From: Haladaptatus halobius
GTDB lineage: Archaea; Halobacteriota; Halobacteria; Halobacteriales; Haladaptataceae
NCBI RefSeq assembly: GCF_020618475.1
Contig: NZ_CP085335.1
Span: forward strand, 1,550,001 to 1,614,000
Reading direction: 5' to 3'
Length of the DNA: 64,000 nt
Shown: positions 8,621 through 17,460 of the stretch, piece after piece
Numbering within the stretch: position 1 is the first letter of the stretch
Layout of the letters: the number at the start of each line of letters is the position of its first letter
The notes under the pieces: generated by a model
Seen by the model: the letters and a program-made list of their open reading frames with translations, nothing else
Told to the model about the DNA's origin: nothing
The model's database searches: none
Translations under genes and position numbers: made by a program

Positions 8621-9126
8621 AGGTACTCCAGATAGTCGACGGTTCCGGCGGAAGGCGCGCGCTCGCCCCGGATAACCGCTTCGATGTCGCCCGCTACGGC
8701 TTCCGGGGTTCGGTCGGTCGTGTCGATCTCGTAGACGGAATCGACGCCGTGCTCCGCGACCGCCTCGGAGAGAATCACGTCGAGAGCTTCGCTTTCTGCA
8801 TTTTCTTCCGCTTTCGACTCGGACTCCCCGCGTTCGACCAGTCGCTCGCGCAATCGCTCGGGGTGACACCGCAGAACGACCACCCTGTCCGCGTCGAAGT
8901 GGTGGGCAAGGTGCGAATCGAGGAGCAGGTCGTCGCCCCGTTCGGCCAGCCACTCCCGAATCGCGTCGAAATCGGCGAGGAGGCTGTCCCGCTCCTCGTC
9001 CGTGCCCTCGTTCAGTCCCTCCTCCCGAATCACGTCGTTCAGGTGGACGACCGCGAGGTCGGAGTCGACCAGTTCGGTCGCCGTCGTCTTGCCGGTGCCG
9101 GGCGTCCCAGTGACGGCGACCTTCAC
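8617..9126 (-). CDS. AK6/Fap7-type adenylate kinase-like NTPase
   Basis: 169 residues with the P-loop GTPGTGKTT at residues 7-15. It is short, lacking the standard adenylate kinase LID, and has the lid-like RERLVERGESESKAEENAES helix, typical of AK6/Fap7 proteins that link adenylate kinase activity to small-subunit rRNA maturation. Translation starts at GTG 9126, which overlaps the hisC stop as GTGA; the residue order MKVAVTGTPG supports it. Operon position between hisC and the lipid enzyme is conserved-looking but not mechanistically explained. Confidence 0.85.
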   Translation of the reverse strand: MKVAVTGTPGTGKTTATELVDSDLAVVHLNDVIREEGLNEGTDEERDSLLADFDAIREWLAERGDDLLLDSHLAHHFDADRVVVLRCHPERLRERLVERGESESKAEENAESEALDVILSEAVAEHGVDSVYEIDTTDRTPEAVAGDIEAVIRGERAPSAGTVDYLEYL

Positions 9127-10196
9127 TCCGCCAACACCTCGTTGAGTTCGCTGACCGCGCGTCGCGTCTCGTCCCTCGTCCCGCAGGTGAGACGCACGCA
9201 GTCGGGCAGACCGAAACTCGTGCAATCGCGTAGGATGACGCCTCGCTCTTGTACCGCCGCCGTAACCGCGCTCGCGGCACCGACCTCCGCGAGCACGAAG
9301 TTTCCGTGACTCTCCCACGTCGGGGCGTCGAGATGGTCGTAGATGTACTCGCGCGCCCAGCGCGTTGTCTCGACCGATTTCTCGACGTGCTCGTCGTCCG
9401 AGAGCGCGGCGAGGCCGCCCCGGCACGCGAGTTCGCTCGCGGCGAACGGCGTGTTCACGCGGGCGTAGGCGTCGGCCCAGTCGTCGGGCACGACGGCGTA
9501 CCCGAGTCGGACGCCGGCCAGTCCGAACGCCTTGGAGAACGTTCGGAGGACGGCCACGTCGTCGCGGTCGTCGAGGAGGGAAATGGCGCTCGGCGCGTCG
9601 GCGTACTCGCCGTAGGCTTCGTCCACGAGCACGAGAGTCCAGTCGTCGGTTTCGTTCGCTATCGCTTCCACCGCGTCCAGCGAGAATCGTCCGCCGGAGG
9701 GGTTGTGCGGGCTGGTGAGGTAGACGATTCGCTCGCCGTCGTACTCGGACAGCACGGTGTCGGCGGCGAGCGCGAACCCGTCGTCCTTGGAGAGGGGATA
9801 CTCGCGGACTTCGCCGTGGTGATAGCGCGCGCTCATCCCGTAGTAAGCGAAACCGGGCTTCGGCACGAGCACCGTATCGCCGGGGTCGAGCATGGCCCGG
9901 GCGAGATAGTCGAGCGCGCCGTCGCCGCCGTTCGCCAGCCACACCTGCGCCGGTTTGACGTTCCACCGCTCGGCGAGTTCGGCGGTGAGGTCGGTGTGCG
10001 ACGCCTTCGGGTAGGAACTGGCGTTCCCCGCCGCCTCTCGGATGGCGTCCACCGCCGCCGGACTCGGGCCGAAAGGGTTCTCGTTCGACGCGAGTTTCAC
10101 GAGGTCGCCGGGGTCGATTCCGTGCTCTCGAGCGACCTCCTCGATGCCCCGTCCGGCCTGATACGCGACCTGCGCGGAGAGGTCTCGTGGTTCCAT
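9123..10196 (-). CDS. hisC: Histidinol-phosphate aminotransferase
   Basis: A 357-residue fold-type I PLP enzyme of histidine synthesis. Seen are LASNENPFGPSP (substrate loop), YLTSPHNPSGG, the VDEAYGEY Asp/Tyr pair, and the Schiff-base lysine Lys222 in TFSKAFGLAGVRLGY, all in the HisC order and spacing. It heads a three-gene operon joined by four-base overlaps with the kinase and the CDP-alcohol transferase. Confidence 0.94.
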   Translation of the reverse strand: MEPRDLSAQVAYQAGRGIEEVAREHGIDPGDLVKLASNENPFGPSPAAVDAIREAAGNASSYPKASHTDLTAELAERWNVKPAQVWLANGGDGALDYLARAMLDPGDTVLVPKPGFAYYGMSARYHHGEVREYPLSKDDGFALAADTVLSEYDGERIVYLTSPHNPSGGRFSLDAVEAIANETDDWTLVLVDEAYGEYADAPSAISLLDDRDDVAVLRTFSKAFGLAGVRLGYAVVPDDWADAYARVNTPFAASELACRGGLAALSDDEHVEKSVETTRWAREYIYDHLDAPTWESHGNFVLAEVGAASAVTAAVQERGVILRDCTSFGLPDCVRLTCGTRDETRRAVSELNEVLAE

Positions 10197-10289
10197 GTCG
10201 GGACGGAATCACCGGCCGCTCTTAAGCGTGGCCACCCGAGCCAGCACGATTAAGGAATCCGATGGCGACCCCACGATGGGGGTTAAACG

Positions 10290-10892
10290 ATGACACACCA
10301 TCACCACGACCAGTCGCGTCGCGGTGGCGAAGACGAATCGCGGATGCAACGCTACGGCGGCCCACGACGGCGCGAGCAGGAGCAATCGCAGAGTCAGGAA
10401 GGACGAGAGAACCGGCAGGAACAGCGAAGACGGCGACAACAGCGGCGACGCTACGGCCAGCAACGAGGAGAAGAACAACGACACGGCCAGCAACGCGGCC
10501 AACAGGGACAGGAACACGGGCAACAGGGGCAGGAACGTAGGCAGCAGGGCGGACGGCAAAACCGACAGGGGCGACGACGTCGTTACGGACAGCAATCCCA
10601 ACGAGAGGGAGAACGGTCACAGCAGCAGGAGCAGAACCAGTACGGCGGAAGCTCCGAGGGCCAGTACAGTCCCGTCCAACAGACCGCGATGCGCGAAGGG
10701 CAACAGAGCCGCGAGAATCGCCGACAGAGACGACAACAGGAGCGACGCTACGGGCAACGACGAGAGGAACGGGAACAGCAGGGTCAGCAACAGAGTCAGC
10801 AGTTCCAATCGTCCCAGGCACGAGAACAACAGGAACACCAAGGCGAGCGCCTCCAAGAACAGCAGGAGCGACGGCAAGGCCCGCGACACTGA
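10290..10892 (+). CDS. Basic Gln/Arg-rich low-complexity protein with RYG repeats
   Basis: 200 residues, almost only Gln, Arg, Glu and Gly, with no hydrophobic core and a His4 run at the start (MTHHHHDQSRRGG). Arg-Tyr-Gly recurs at about residues 21, 54, 98 and 153, each in an Arg-rich setting, plus NQYGG at 117; the conserved aromatic supports this frame over the two other open frames. It is predicted disordered and net basic, opposite to the acidic proteome around it. A GATTAAGG box lies about 38 bases before the ATG. RGG/RYG-type nucleic-acid binding or condensate formation is an analogy only. The region is T-poor, so all frames are open and the gene could be spurious. Confidence 0.55.
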   Translation: MTHHHHDQSRRGGEDESRMQRYGGPRRREQEQSQSQEGRENRQEQRRRRQQRRRYGQQRGEEQRHGQQRGQQGQEHGQQGQERRQQGGRQNRQGRRRRYGQQSQREGERSQQQEQNQYGGSSEGQYSPVQQTAMREGQQSRENRRQRRQQERRYGQRREEREQQGQQQSQQFQSSQAREQQEHQGERLQEQQERRQGPRH

Positions 10893-11021
10893 CCGCTCGA
10901 ACCGACGGATTCGCGAATCCACGACCCGTCAGGCCGCCATTCTTTTCGGCCGGAGGCTTCATGCCGACGACCGATGTAGCGCCTCCGTCATGGCTTTCGA
11001 AACCACTCGACGGAGGGGACG

Positions 11022-11975
11022 ATGACGCAGATCGGCTACACGCTGTCGAGCGAGGAGCACCATCCGAACGAGCTCGTCCAGCACGCCGCGCGGGCCGAGG
11101 AGGTGGGCTTCGACTTCGCGTCCATCTCCGACCACTACCACCCGTGGATAAGTCAGCAGGGACACAGTCCGTTCGTCTGGTCGACGCTCGGAGGCGTCGC
11201 GCACGCCACCGACGACCTCCCGGTGGGGATCGGCGTGAACTGTCCCATCATGCGATACCATCCGGCCATCGTCGCGCAGGCCGCCGCGACCGCCGCGGCG
11301 ATGTTCGAGGGAGACTTCTTCCTCGGCGTCGGGACTGGCGAACGACTGAACGAGCACGTCGTCGGCGAGCACTGGCCCGAGCATCCGATCCGGATGGAGA
11401 TGCTCGAAGAGGCGGTCGAAATCATCCAAAAACTGTGGCAGGGCGGCCAGCAGAGCTACTACGGCGACCACTTCACCGTCGAGAACGCGCGGCTCTACAC
11501 GCTGCCGGAGGAACCGCCGGAGATCATCGTCTCGGCCTACGGCGAGCGAGCGGCGAAGGCCGCCGCGGAACTGGGCGATGGGTTCTGGAGCGTCGGACCG
11601 CAGGACGTGGTCGAGACCTTCGACGAGGCCGGCGGCGAGGGGCCGAAGTACAGCCAGATGTCCATCTGCTACGCCGAAGACGAGGATGAGGCCATCGACA
11701 CGGCGCTGGAACACTGGCCGAACACGTCGCTTCCGGGCGAACTTGCTTCCCAACTCGCCACCCCGACGCACTTCGAGCAGGCCAGCCAGATGGTCACCCG
11801 GGAGGATATCGCCGAGGGGAGCGTCGTGACCGACCCCGACCCGGACACCCACGTCGAGAACCTACGGCAGTTCTTCGACGCGGGCTACGACCACGTGTAC
11901 GTCCACCAGATCGGCCCGGATCAGGAGTCCTTCTTCGATTTCTACGAGAACGAGGTGCTGCCGGAGTTCGAGTGA
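11022..11975 (+). CDS. F420-dependent LLM-class oxidoreductase (TIGR03557-like)
   Basis: A 317-residue luciferase-fold (TIM-barrel) protein. The family markers are SDHYHPW (about residue 37), GVGTGERLNEHV (about 105) and the C-terminal HQIGPDQESFFDFYENEVLP. Relatives include F420-dependent glucose-6-phosphate dehydrogenase. Haloarchaea make F420, so a hydride-transfer role with that cofactor is likely; the substrate is unknown. Single gene. Confidence 0.85.
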   Translation: MTQIGYTLSSEEHHPNELVQHAARAEEVGFDFASISDHYHPWISQQGHSPFVWSTLGGVAHATDDLPVGIGVNCPIMRYHPAIVAQAAATAAAMFEGDFFLGVGTGERLNEHVVGEHWPEHPIRMEMLEEAVEIIQKLWQGGQQSYYGDHFTVENARLYTLPEEPPEIIVSAYGERAAKAAAELGDGFWSVGPQDVVETFDEAGGEGPKYSQMSICYAEDEDEAIDTALEHWPNTSLPGELASQLATPTHFEQASQMVTREDIAEGSVVTDPDPDTHVENLRQFFDAGYDHVYVHQIGPDQESFFDFYENEVLPEFE

Positions 11976-12057
11976 ACGAAAGCGCAGAACCGAACCTTCG
12001 GAGAAGCTAGCTCTTGCGGTGCGCAAGCGGGCTGAAAACGAGACCGGAATCGGAAGT

Positions 12058-12079
12058 GAGTGAAACAGGTGTTTCACTC
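12058..12079. repeat. Perfect 10-bp inverted repeat upstream of the DUF4349 lipoprotein gene
   Basis: GAGTGAAACA, two bases, then TGTTTCACTC. It lies 40 bases before the ATG at 12119 and just upstream of the TTGTTATTCG promoter-like stretch. This could be an operator (the TATA-upstream position would suit an activator) or a terminator stem for the preceding gene; there is no T-run after it, which favours a protein-binding site. Confidence 0.5.
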
Positions 12080-12118
12080 TACCCAACACCTTTGTTATTC
12101 GAATGACCAGTGAGATGC

Positions 12119-13108
12119 ATGACAGCACGCAGGCGACGACTGCTCGCCCTCTCGCTGGTCGTCCTCGTGACCCTCGCCGGATGCGCCGGGTCGGGTGGAA
12201 ATAATAATGCGGACAACGCAGCGAACACGGTTGCTGACGGTGGTTCGAAGTCGAACGGCGATTCGGCAGCCACGGGGTCACAGCGTTCGGCGCTCGTCGT
12301 CCAACAACGGGCGCTCATCCGAACCGGGAACGTCACGCTGAACGTCGAGAATTTCGACAGATCGAGCCGGAATCTTACCGAGACGGCGCGCGCACAGGGC
12401 GGGTTCGTCAGCGACTCGAACCGGCGCGTTCACCGCCGAGGGAACGAGACGTGGACCGCCGGGCGCGTCGTCTTCCGGATTCCGAAGGGGAACTTCTCCG
12501 CGTTCTTCGAGCGGGCGAAACAGGAGGGAGAAGTGGAGGAGTCGAGCACCGGGACGCAGGACGTGACCGACCAACTCGTCGACCTCGATGCGCGCTTGAC
12601 GAATCTTCGGTCGCAGCGCGAGAAGCTCCGCGAACTCTACCAGAACGCCAACGACACCGAGGCCGTGCTCGCCGTGCAAAAGCGCCTCTCGGAGGTGCAG
12701 TCCGAAATCGAGCGACTGGAAGCAAGACAGCAGTCGCTCCAAAAGCGCGTCGCCTACTCGACCGTCACCGTGACGATGCAGGAACCGCGACCCGACGCGA
12801 CGACGAGGACGGGTGACGAGAAGTCGTGGTACGACACGGGCGTTCTGGCCGCCTTCCTCGATTCGGTCGACGGTGCGCTCGTCATGCTCCGAGCGATAGT
12901 CGTCGGCGCGGTGTACGTCCTGCCATACCTCGTCGTCCTCGGGATTCCCGTCGGCGGAGCGTTCGCACTCTGGCGGCGATGGTCGGGGAGAACAAGTGTA
13001 CCGACAGTACCGAGCGCGTCGGAGAGGATACCATCGGGCGAGCACGAAACCGACGGAACCGAAGCAGACGAAACGAGCGAACCCGGGGACGACGAACACG
13101 ACGAGTAA
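12119..13108 (+). CDS. DUF4349-domain lipoprotein
   Basis: 329 residues. A Sec/lipobox signal (LALSLVVLVTLAGC, Cys about residue 22) tethers it to the outer face of the membrane. The DUF4349 domain follows (ALIRTGNVTLNVENFDRSSR to VTVTMQEP), with a predicted coiled coil around LTNLRSQREKLRELYQ and VQSEIERLEARQ. A C-terminal TM helix (VGAVYVLPYLVVLGIPVG) and an acidic cytoplasmic tail end the protein. The function of DUF4349 is not established. ATG 12119 is preferred to an in-frame GTG at 12110. Confidence 0.85.
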   Translation: MTARRRRLLALSLVVLVTLAGCAGSGGNNNADNAANTVADGGSKSNGDSAATGSQRSALVVQQRALIRTGNVTLNVENFDRSSRNLTETARAQGGFVSDSNRRVHRRGNETWTAGRVVFRIPKGNFSAFFERAKQEGEVEESSTGTQDVTDQLVDLDARLTNLRSQREKLRELYQNANDTEAVLAVQKRLSEVQSEIERLEARQQSLQKRVAYSTVTVTMQEPRPDATTRTGDEKSWYDTGVLAAFLDSVDGALVMLRAIVVGAVYVLPYLVVLGIPVGGAFALWRRWSGRTSVPTVPSASERIPSGEHETDGTEADETSEPGDDEHDE

Positions 13109-13253
13109 TATCGTTCATCGGCCGAGCGGGTAACGCCTTCCGCACCGGTGACGAGGCGCAAGTAAACTTCCGTTCCCTGAAACCACCTGACGAATATCCC
13201 TTGCCCGTCGCTCTCTCGCAACCTATTTGGGCGCGCCGACAGTCGCTCCAGGT

Positions 13254-13898
13254 ATGTTCGTACTCGTCAATCTGAAAGCCTACCCCTGCGACCCAATCGA
13301 GATAGCGGAGGCTGCCCGCGACGTGAGCGAAAAGCGCGGCGTCACCATCGCGGTGGCACCGCAGGCGGCCCACCTCTCGCGGGTCGCGGAGATCGGCGTC
13401 GAGACGTGGGGCCAGCACGTCAGTCCCGTCGAACACGGGAGCCACACCGGAAGCACCCTCGCAGAGGCGGTCGCGGACGCGGGCGCGACCGGCACCCTGC
13501 TCAACCACTCCGAGCGCAGGCTCAAACTCGCGGACATCGACACCGGGCTGGACGCCGTGGCGCGCGTCGGACTCGATACGACCGTCTGCGCGAACAATCC
13601 CGACCAGGTCGGCGCGGTCGCCGCCCTCGGCCCTGACGCTGTCGCGGTCGAACCGCCGGAACTCATCGGGAGCGGCACGCCCGTCAGCAAGGCCGATCCG
13701 GATATCGTCACCGACGCGGTGGCGGCGGCGGAGGCGGTGGACGAGGACGTGAGCGTCTTCTGCGGCGCGGGTATCTCCTCCGGGGAAGACCTCGTCGCGG
13801 CGCGAGAACTCGGCGCGGAGGGCGTCCTGCTGGCGAGCGGCGTGGCGAAGGCCGACGACCCGACGGCGGCGCTGGAGAGCCTCGTCGAACCGCTCTAA
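13254..13898 (+). CDS. tpiA: Triosephosphate isomerase
   Basis: 214 residues, the short archaeal form. Interconverts glyceraldehyde-3-phosphate and dihydroxyacetone phosphate. Visible are NLKAY (Asn/Lys substrate residues), LLNHSERR (catalytic His), [11 protein letters not shown] with the catalytic Glu, and the phosphate-binding [10 protein letters not shown] and GVLLASGV loops. ATG 13254 fits the conserved N-terminus. Its stop overlaps the convergent gene at 13895 by four bases. Confidence 0.96.
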   Translation: MFVLVNLKAYPCDPIEIAEAARDVSEKRGVTIAVAPQAAHLSRVAEIGVETWGQHVSPVEHGSHTGSTLAEAVADAGATGTLLNHSERRLKLADIDTGLDAVARVGLDTTVCANNPDQVGAVAALGPDAVAVEPPELIGSGTPVSKADPDIVTDAVAAAEAVDEDVSVFCGAGISSGEDLVAARELGAEGVLLASGVAKADDPTAALESLVEPL

Positions 13899-14170
13899 GC
13901 GGAAACGATGACGAAGTGGTCGTCGTGCTGCGCTTCGAGCACCGACCGTTCCCGCATCCGGACGACGTAGCCCGTGACGGTGCGGTCGAGTTCGTGCGCC
14001 GCCCGGACGCGAACGAGGCTCCCGATGACCTGCGCCGACGGCGGTTTCTGCGCAGCCCCGCAGTCGTAGATGGTGAGGAGTTCGTCGCCTCGTTCCGCCT
14101 CGTAGACGATGATGTGGGCGTGCTGCGGCAGGTGCCAGCGACCCTCGCCCGCCGGTGCCAGCTTGTTCAT
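13895..14170 (-). CDS. Small conserved-looking protein (91 aa), unknown function
   Basis: Starts [20 protein letters not shown]. The chain is beta-rich with a single Cys ([20 protein letters not shown]) and no membrane segment. An upstream in-frame ATG at 14236 adds a hydrophobic-looking N-terminus but would overlap dinB by 40 bases, so 14170 is preferred. Family not recognised. Lies 26 bases downstream of dinB on the same strand and may be co-transcribed. Confidence 0.6.
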   Translation of the reverse strand: MNKLAPAGEGRWHLPQHAHIIVYEAERGDELLTIYDCGAAQKPPSAQVIGSLVRVRAAHELDRTVTGYVVRMRERSVLEAQHDDHFVIVSA

Positions 14171-14196
14171 ACCGCGGCCTACGCGGGCGACGGTAA

Positions 14197-15513
14197 TCAG
14201 AAGTCCGAAAGCGACACCTGCCCGGAGCGACTCCACTCGCCGTCCCTCTCGCCACCCCTGTCGGTATCTCCCGTCTCGCTTCGGTCGTCCGGCGCATCCT
14301 CTCCTTCTCCTTCTCGCTCGCGCTCTCCTGCTGACTCCGGCGCGTCGAAGCCGTCGAGGCTGGTCTGGTCGTTCTCGGTGAACTGAAGGTTCGAGACGCG
14401 CACGCCGACCTTCCGTACTCTGTCGTCCTCGAACTCGGCGAGCAAGTCGAGCGCGACCTCTTCGACCAGTTCGGGGTCGTCCACCGGCCCGGGCAACGAC
14501 CGCTCGCGAGTGTACACGTCGAACGGGGGCGTCACGACTTTTACGCCGATGGTGCGGTACATCGCGTCTCGGTCGCGGGCGCGCTCGGCGACCGCGGTCG
14601 CCAGCGTCGAGACGCGCAACCGCTTTTCCTCCGCGTCGCTCGTCGCACCCGTGAACGCCGACTCGCGCGAGAGGCTCTTCGGACGACCGATCGGCGTCAC
14701 CGTCCGGTCGTCGTCGCCGCGTGCTCGCCGGTGGAGTTCGCGTCCCCGTTCGCCGAATCGCTCCGCGAGACCGTGCGGATCGGCGTCCGCGAGGTCGCCC
14801 GCTGTCTCGATGTCCATCTCCCGGAGTTCGCGGGCGGTGACCGGGCCGACCCCGTGGAGTTCCGCCACGTCGAGCGGGGCCAGAAACTCTCGGACAGTGC
14901 CGGGTTCGACCACGACTAGTCCGTCCGGCTTGTCGTGGTCGCTGGCTATCTTCGCCGCGCTCATATTCGGAGCGACGCCGACGCTCGCGGTGACGCCGAC
15001 TTCGCGTTCGATTCGATTCTTAACGTGACGAGCGAACCCCTCGGCGACTTTCCACGCGGTTCGGCCGGTCACGTCGAGGTACGCCTCGTCGATGCTCACC
15101 TCGCGCACCGTCTCCGCGCAGTCGTGGAGGATAGCCCGCACGTCGTCGCTGACCGATTTGTAGAACCCCATATCCACGGGGCGGTAGTAGCCCGCCTCGT
15201 CGGAGTCGTCGTCGTCCTCATCCGGTTCGCCGTCGGGGTCGTCGGTAGCTTTTCGGGGGAGACGTTCGAGCGCCGTGCTGATGGCTTGTGCGCTCTCGAC
15301 GCCGTATTCGCGGGCTTCGTAGCTCGCAGTGGCGACCGCACCGTGCGGTTCGTCTTCCTCGTATCCCATGCCGACGACGACCGGTTCACCTTCGAGGTCG
15401 GGGTCGCGGAGGCGTTCGCAGGACGCGTAAAAGCAGTCCATATCCACGTGGAGGACGATGCGATCCTTACGTTCGTCTTCGTCGCCGGGCAAGCGTCCTC
15501 CGCGATTCGACAT
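14197..15513 (-). CDS. dinB: DNA polymerase IV (Y-family translesion polymerase)
   Basis: 438 residues. The catalytic core is complete: HVDMDCFYASCE (first metal Asp and Tyr steric gate region), SIDEAYLDVT (second acidic pair), then helix-hairpin-helix residues ELHGVGPVTAREL and the little-finger domain. An acidic insertion of about 20 residues (DDPDGEPDEDDDDSDE) near residue 92 is a halophilic feature. The C-terminus ends in QVSLSDF, a sliding-clamp (PIP) motif, and a second one, QTSLDGF, lies at 383-389. Role: bypass of damaged template at PCNA-bearing forks. Confidence 0.95.
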   Translation of the reverse strand: MSNRGGRLPGDEDERKDRIVLHVDMDCFYASCERLRDPDLEGEPVVVGMGYEEDEPHGAVATASYEAREYGVESAQAISTALERLPRKATDDPDGEPDEDDDDSDEAGYYRPVDMGFYKSVSDDVRAILHDCAETVREVSIDEAYLDVTGRTAWKVAEGFARHVKNRIEREVGVTASVGVAPNMSAAKIASDHDKPDGLVVVEPGTVREFLAPLDVAELHGVGPVTARELREMDIETAGDLADADPHGLAERFGERGRELHRRARGDDDRTVTPIGRPKSLSRESAFTGATSDAEEKRLRVSTLATAVAERARDRDAMYRTIGVKVVTPPFDVYTRERSLPGPVDDPELVEEVALDLLAEFEDDRVRKVGVRVSNLQFTENDQTSLDGFDAPESAGEREREGEGEDAPDDRSETGDTDRGGERDGEWSRSGQVSLSDF

Positions 15514-15693
15514 CGGCGAACCGTTCGACCGCCAGCGGGATTAACTTGTGCAAAGCAGGGCGAAAGTGAACAGGTCTATGGAGCGATACCCGCAGTAGAT
15601 TGCCGCGGCAGGAATCGATAAATAGATGGTACGGTTCCGTTTGCGGCATATTTCGCTATATTTATTGATGGATATGCGGTAGCGCCGGGCAAG

Positions 15694-16005
15694 ATGGGCA
15701 CTTCCGACGACCGCGACTCTAGCGGTGACGAACGGCTTAGTCTTCGGGTCGTTCGCGCCATCGCTGAGTACGAAGAAACCGATCCGACGGAAATCAGACC
15801 GGTTCTCTACGACATCATCGATCCGGACGCGCTCGACTCACTGTTCGAGGAAACGCAGAACGGAAACGCTCGTGCGAGGGGCCACGTCGCGTTCGACTAC
15901 GGGCGACGCGAGGTCATCGTCTACAGCGACGGGCGGGTCGAACTCGTCGAGCAGGAGTCTTCGGATTCGGTCACTTCGACGAGATCCACGTCGAACGACG
16001 GCTGA
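15694..16005 (+). CDS. HalOD1 output-domain protein 1
   Basis: 103 residues, essentially one HalOD1 domain: RVVRAIAEYEETDPTEIRP, LYDIIDPDALDSLF, then the beta hairpin VAFDYGRREVIVYSDGRVEL. HalOD1 is a haloarchaeal output module usually fused to or encoded near signalling proteins; its molecular action is unknown. A CTATATTTATT box about 35 bases upstream and a nine-base gap from the predicted start site support ATG 15694. A Ser/Thr-rich acidic tail follows the domain. Confidence 0.85.
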   Translation: MGTSDDRDSSGDERLSLRVVRAIAEYEETDPTEIRPVLYDIIDPDALDSLFEETQNGNARARGHVAFDYGRREVIVYSDGRVELVEQESSDSVTSTRSTSNDG

Positions 16006-16149
16006 ACGATTACGTCCGAGACAGCATAGTAGGCTTCCATCTCGGGGTTCCACCCGGTGGTATTTTGCTATCGTACCGGTCGTTGGTGGATTCCCGAAAC
16101 TTGCCGATAGCTATATGTTCGTCACCCCCTGAGACCGAAGTAGCACACC

Positions 16150-16491
16150 GTGCGCGACTCAGACAACTCCAGGGATTTCGACATGGATATCGAGATAGAG
16201 ACCGTTAGTGACGATTCGACCGAAGCAACGTCGACGTACGTATTCGACATTGAGCGCGAGATGGCCGGCGGACACGCGTGTGCGGGCATCATCCGCGCAC
16301 TCGCGGAGGTCATGAACGCCTCTCCGAACGAGATGACGCCGCTTCACGCGGTGGTCAACTGCGACGCGGTCGAGGCACTCTTCCGTACCCGCCGGTACGG
16401 CGAGGCACGAGACAACGTCTCCCTCACATTCCACTATGACGTATACGAGGTGAGCGTCGACGCGAGCGGGAAGGTCGTCGTGAAAGAGTAG
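16150..16491 (+). CDS. HalOD1 output-domain protein 2
   Basis: A second HalOD1 protein, 113 residues from GTG 16150: YVFDIEREMAGGHACAGIIR, LAEVMNASPNEMTPLHAVVN, then LTFHYDVYEVSVDASGKVVV. An ATG at 16183 (MDIEIETVSDD) is a shorter alternative; a CTATAT box at about 16091-16096 would place transcription near 16120 and allow either. It diverges strongly from its upstream neighbour, so the pair is paralogous rather than a recent duplication. No kinase or receiver gene is adjacent. Confidence 0.8.
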   Translation: MRDSDNSRDFDMDIEIETVSDDSTEATSTYVFDIEREMAGGHACAGIIRALAEVMNASPNEMTPLHAVVNCDAVEALFRTRRYGEARDNVSLTFHYDVYEVSVDASGKVVVKE

Positions 16492-16684
16492 CACACCTCG
16501 CCCGCCGGAGACCCAGTTCGGTAGCTGATTCGGCCATAGCCGCGTGATATGCTTCCCTCCTTCCCGACGCACTCTCTTCCGCCACCCACCCGTGTTCTTT
16601 CCGGCGAACTTCGTGTTCAGTTCACACATCAGTTGGACGGCCAATACTTTTTCTGGAAATCGGCGGAAAACTACCGACCGAAGG

Positions 16685-17209
16685 ATGACCGACACCAACT
16701 ACCCGTCTCGACGCTCGGTTCTCCGCCTCTCCGGAAGCGCCCTCGCCACGACGTTGCTCGCGGGGTGTACGGGCGGAGGCGGCGGCGACTCGGGAACGAC
16801 GAGTACGGAAACGACGACGGAAACCGAAGACGGCGGAACCACGACCACGTCCGGCGGTTCGAGCGGCGACCGGGAGGAAATACGCCTCGGCGCGAAACAG
16901 AGCGGCTGGATCGGTCGCAAACCGCAGTCCATCGCAGACGAGAAGAATCCGACGCTATCGCTGAAGGCGGGACAGAAGTACAAGCTCACGTGGGAGAACC
17001 TCGATGGGATGGAACACGAATTCCTCGTCGTCGACGATAGCAACGAGAAACTCGAAGAGAGCGACAAGAAACTCGTCAAGAGCGACGACGCGAAGAAGAA
17101 AGGCGAGAAAGTGACCGTGACGTTCACCGCCTCGAAGAAGATGAGCCGGTACTTCTGCGAGTACCATCCGCAGACGATGAAGGGGCAGGTGAAGATCGAA
17201 GGCGGATAA
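16685..17209 (+). CDS. Tat-exported lipoprotein with a type 1 copper (cupredoxin) domain
   Basis: 174 residues. Tat motif SRRSVLRLSG and lipobox LLAGC (Cys about 26) give a membrane-tethered extracellular protein. After a Thr/Glu/Gly-rich linker comes one cupredoxin fold: TWENLDGMEHEFLVVDDSN supplies His and YFCEYHPQTM supplies Cys, His and Met. Lysine-rich stretches (KKLVKSDDAKKKGEK) are unusual for this proteome. It is clearly related to the membrane cupredoxin at 46765. Likely a mobile electron carrier on the cell surface. Confidence 0.85.
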   Translation: MTDTNYPSRRSVLRLSGSALATTLLAGCTGGGGGDSGTTSTETTTETEDGGTTTTSGGSSGDREEIRLGAKQSGWIGRKPQSIADEKNPTLSLKAGQKYKLTWENLDGMEHEFLVVDDSNEKLEESDKKLVKSDDAKKKGEKVTVTFTASKKMSRYFCEYHPQTMKGQVKIEGG

Positions 17210-17460
17210 AACGAGACCCAGCGACGAACACCCCGGCAGAACGCGAGTGGGGCGTCTGATTTTCGATGGGTGTACGGATTGCCGGTTCGTGGGGCGATTC
17301 TACCGCGTCTTTTCGTCGGCGGTGGATTCTCCACGTCGGATATTTCGTCGATAGTCGAATCCACTACTTCCGTGAGGTATTTCGGGTACGGATACCGTAA
17401 GTGACGGACTTAGACCCGTACTTTCATATCATTCCGGGAACCCACCACGGGATAGCAACC

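Noticed and set aside
10290..10892. CRISPR-like repeated tract
   Set aside because: The repeats are short, irregular and coding-like (RYG units); no constant repeat/spacer spacing, and no cas genes.
10222..10962. Hydrophobic Val/Ala/Leu-rich frame opposite the Gln/Arg-rich gene
   Set aside because: Mirror of a T-poor tract; a chain of VAVPVAV-like runs without topology.
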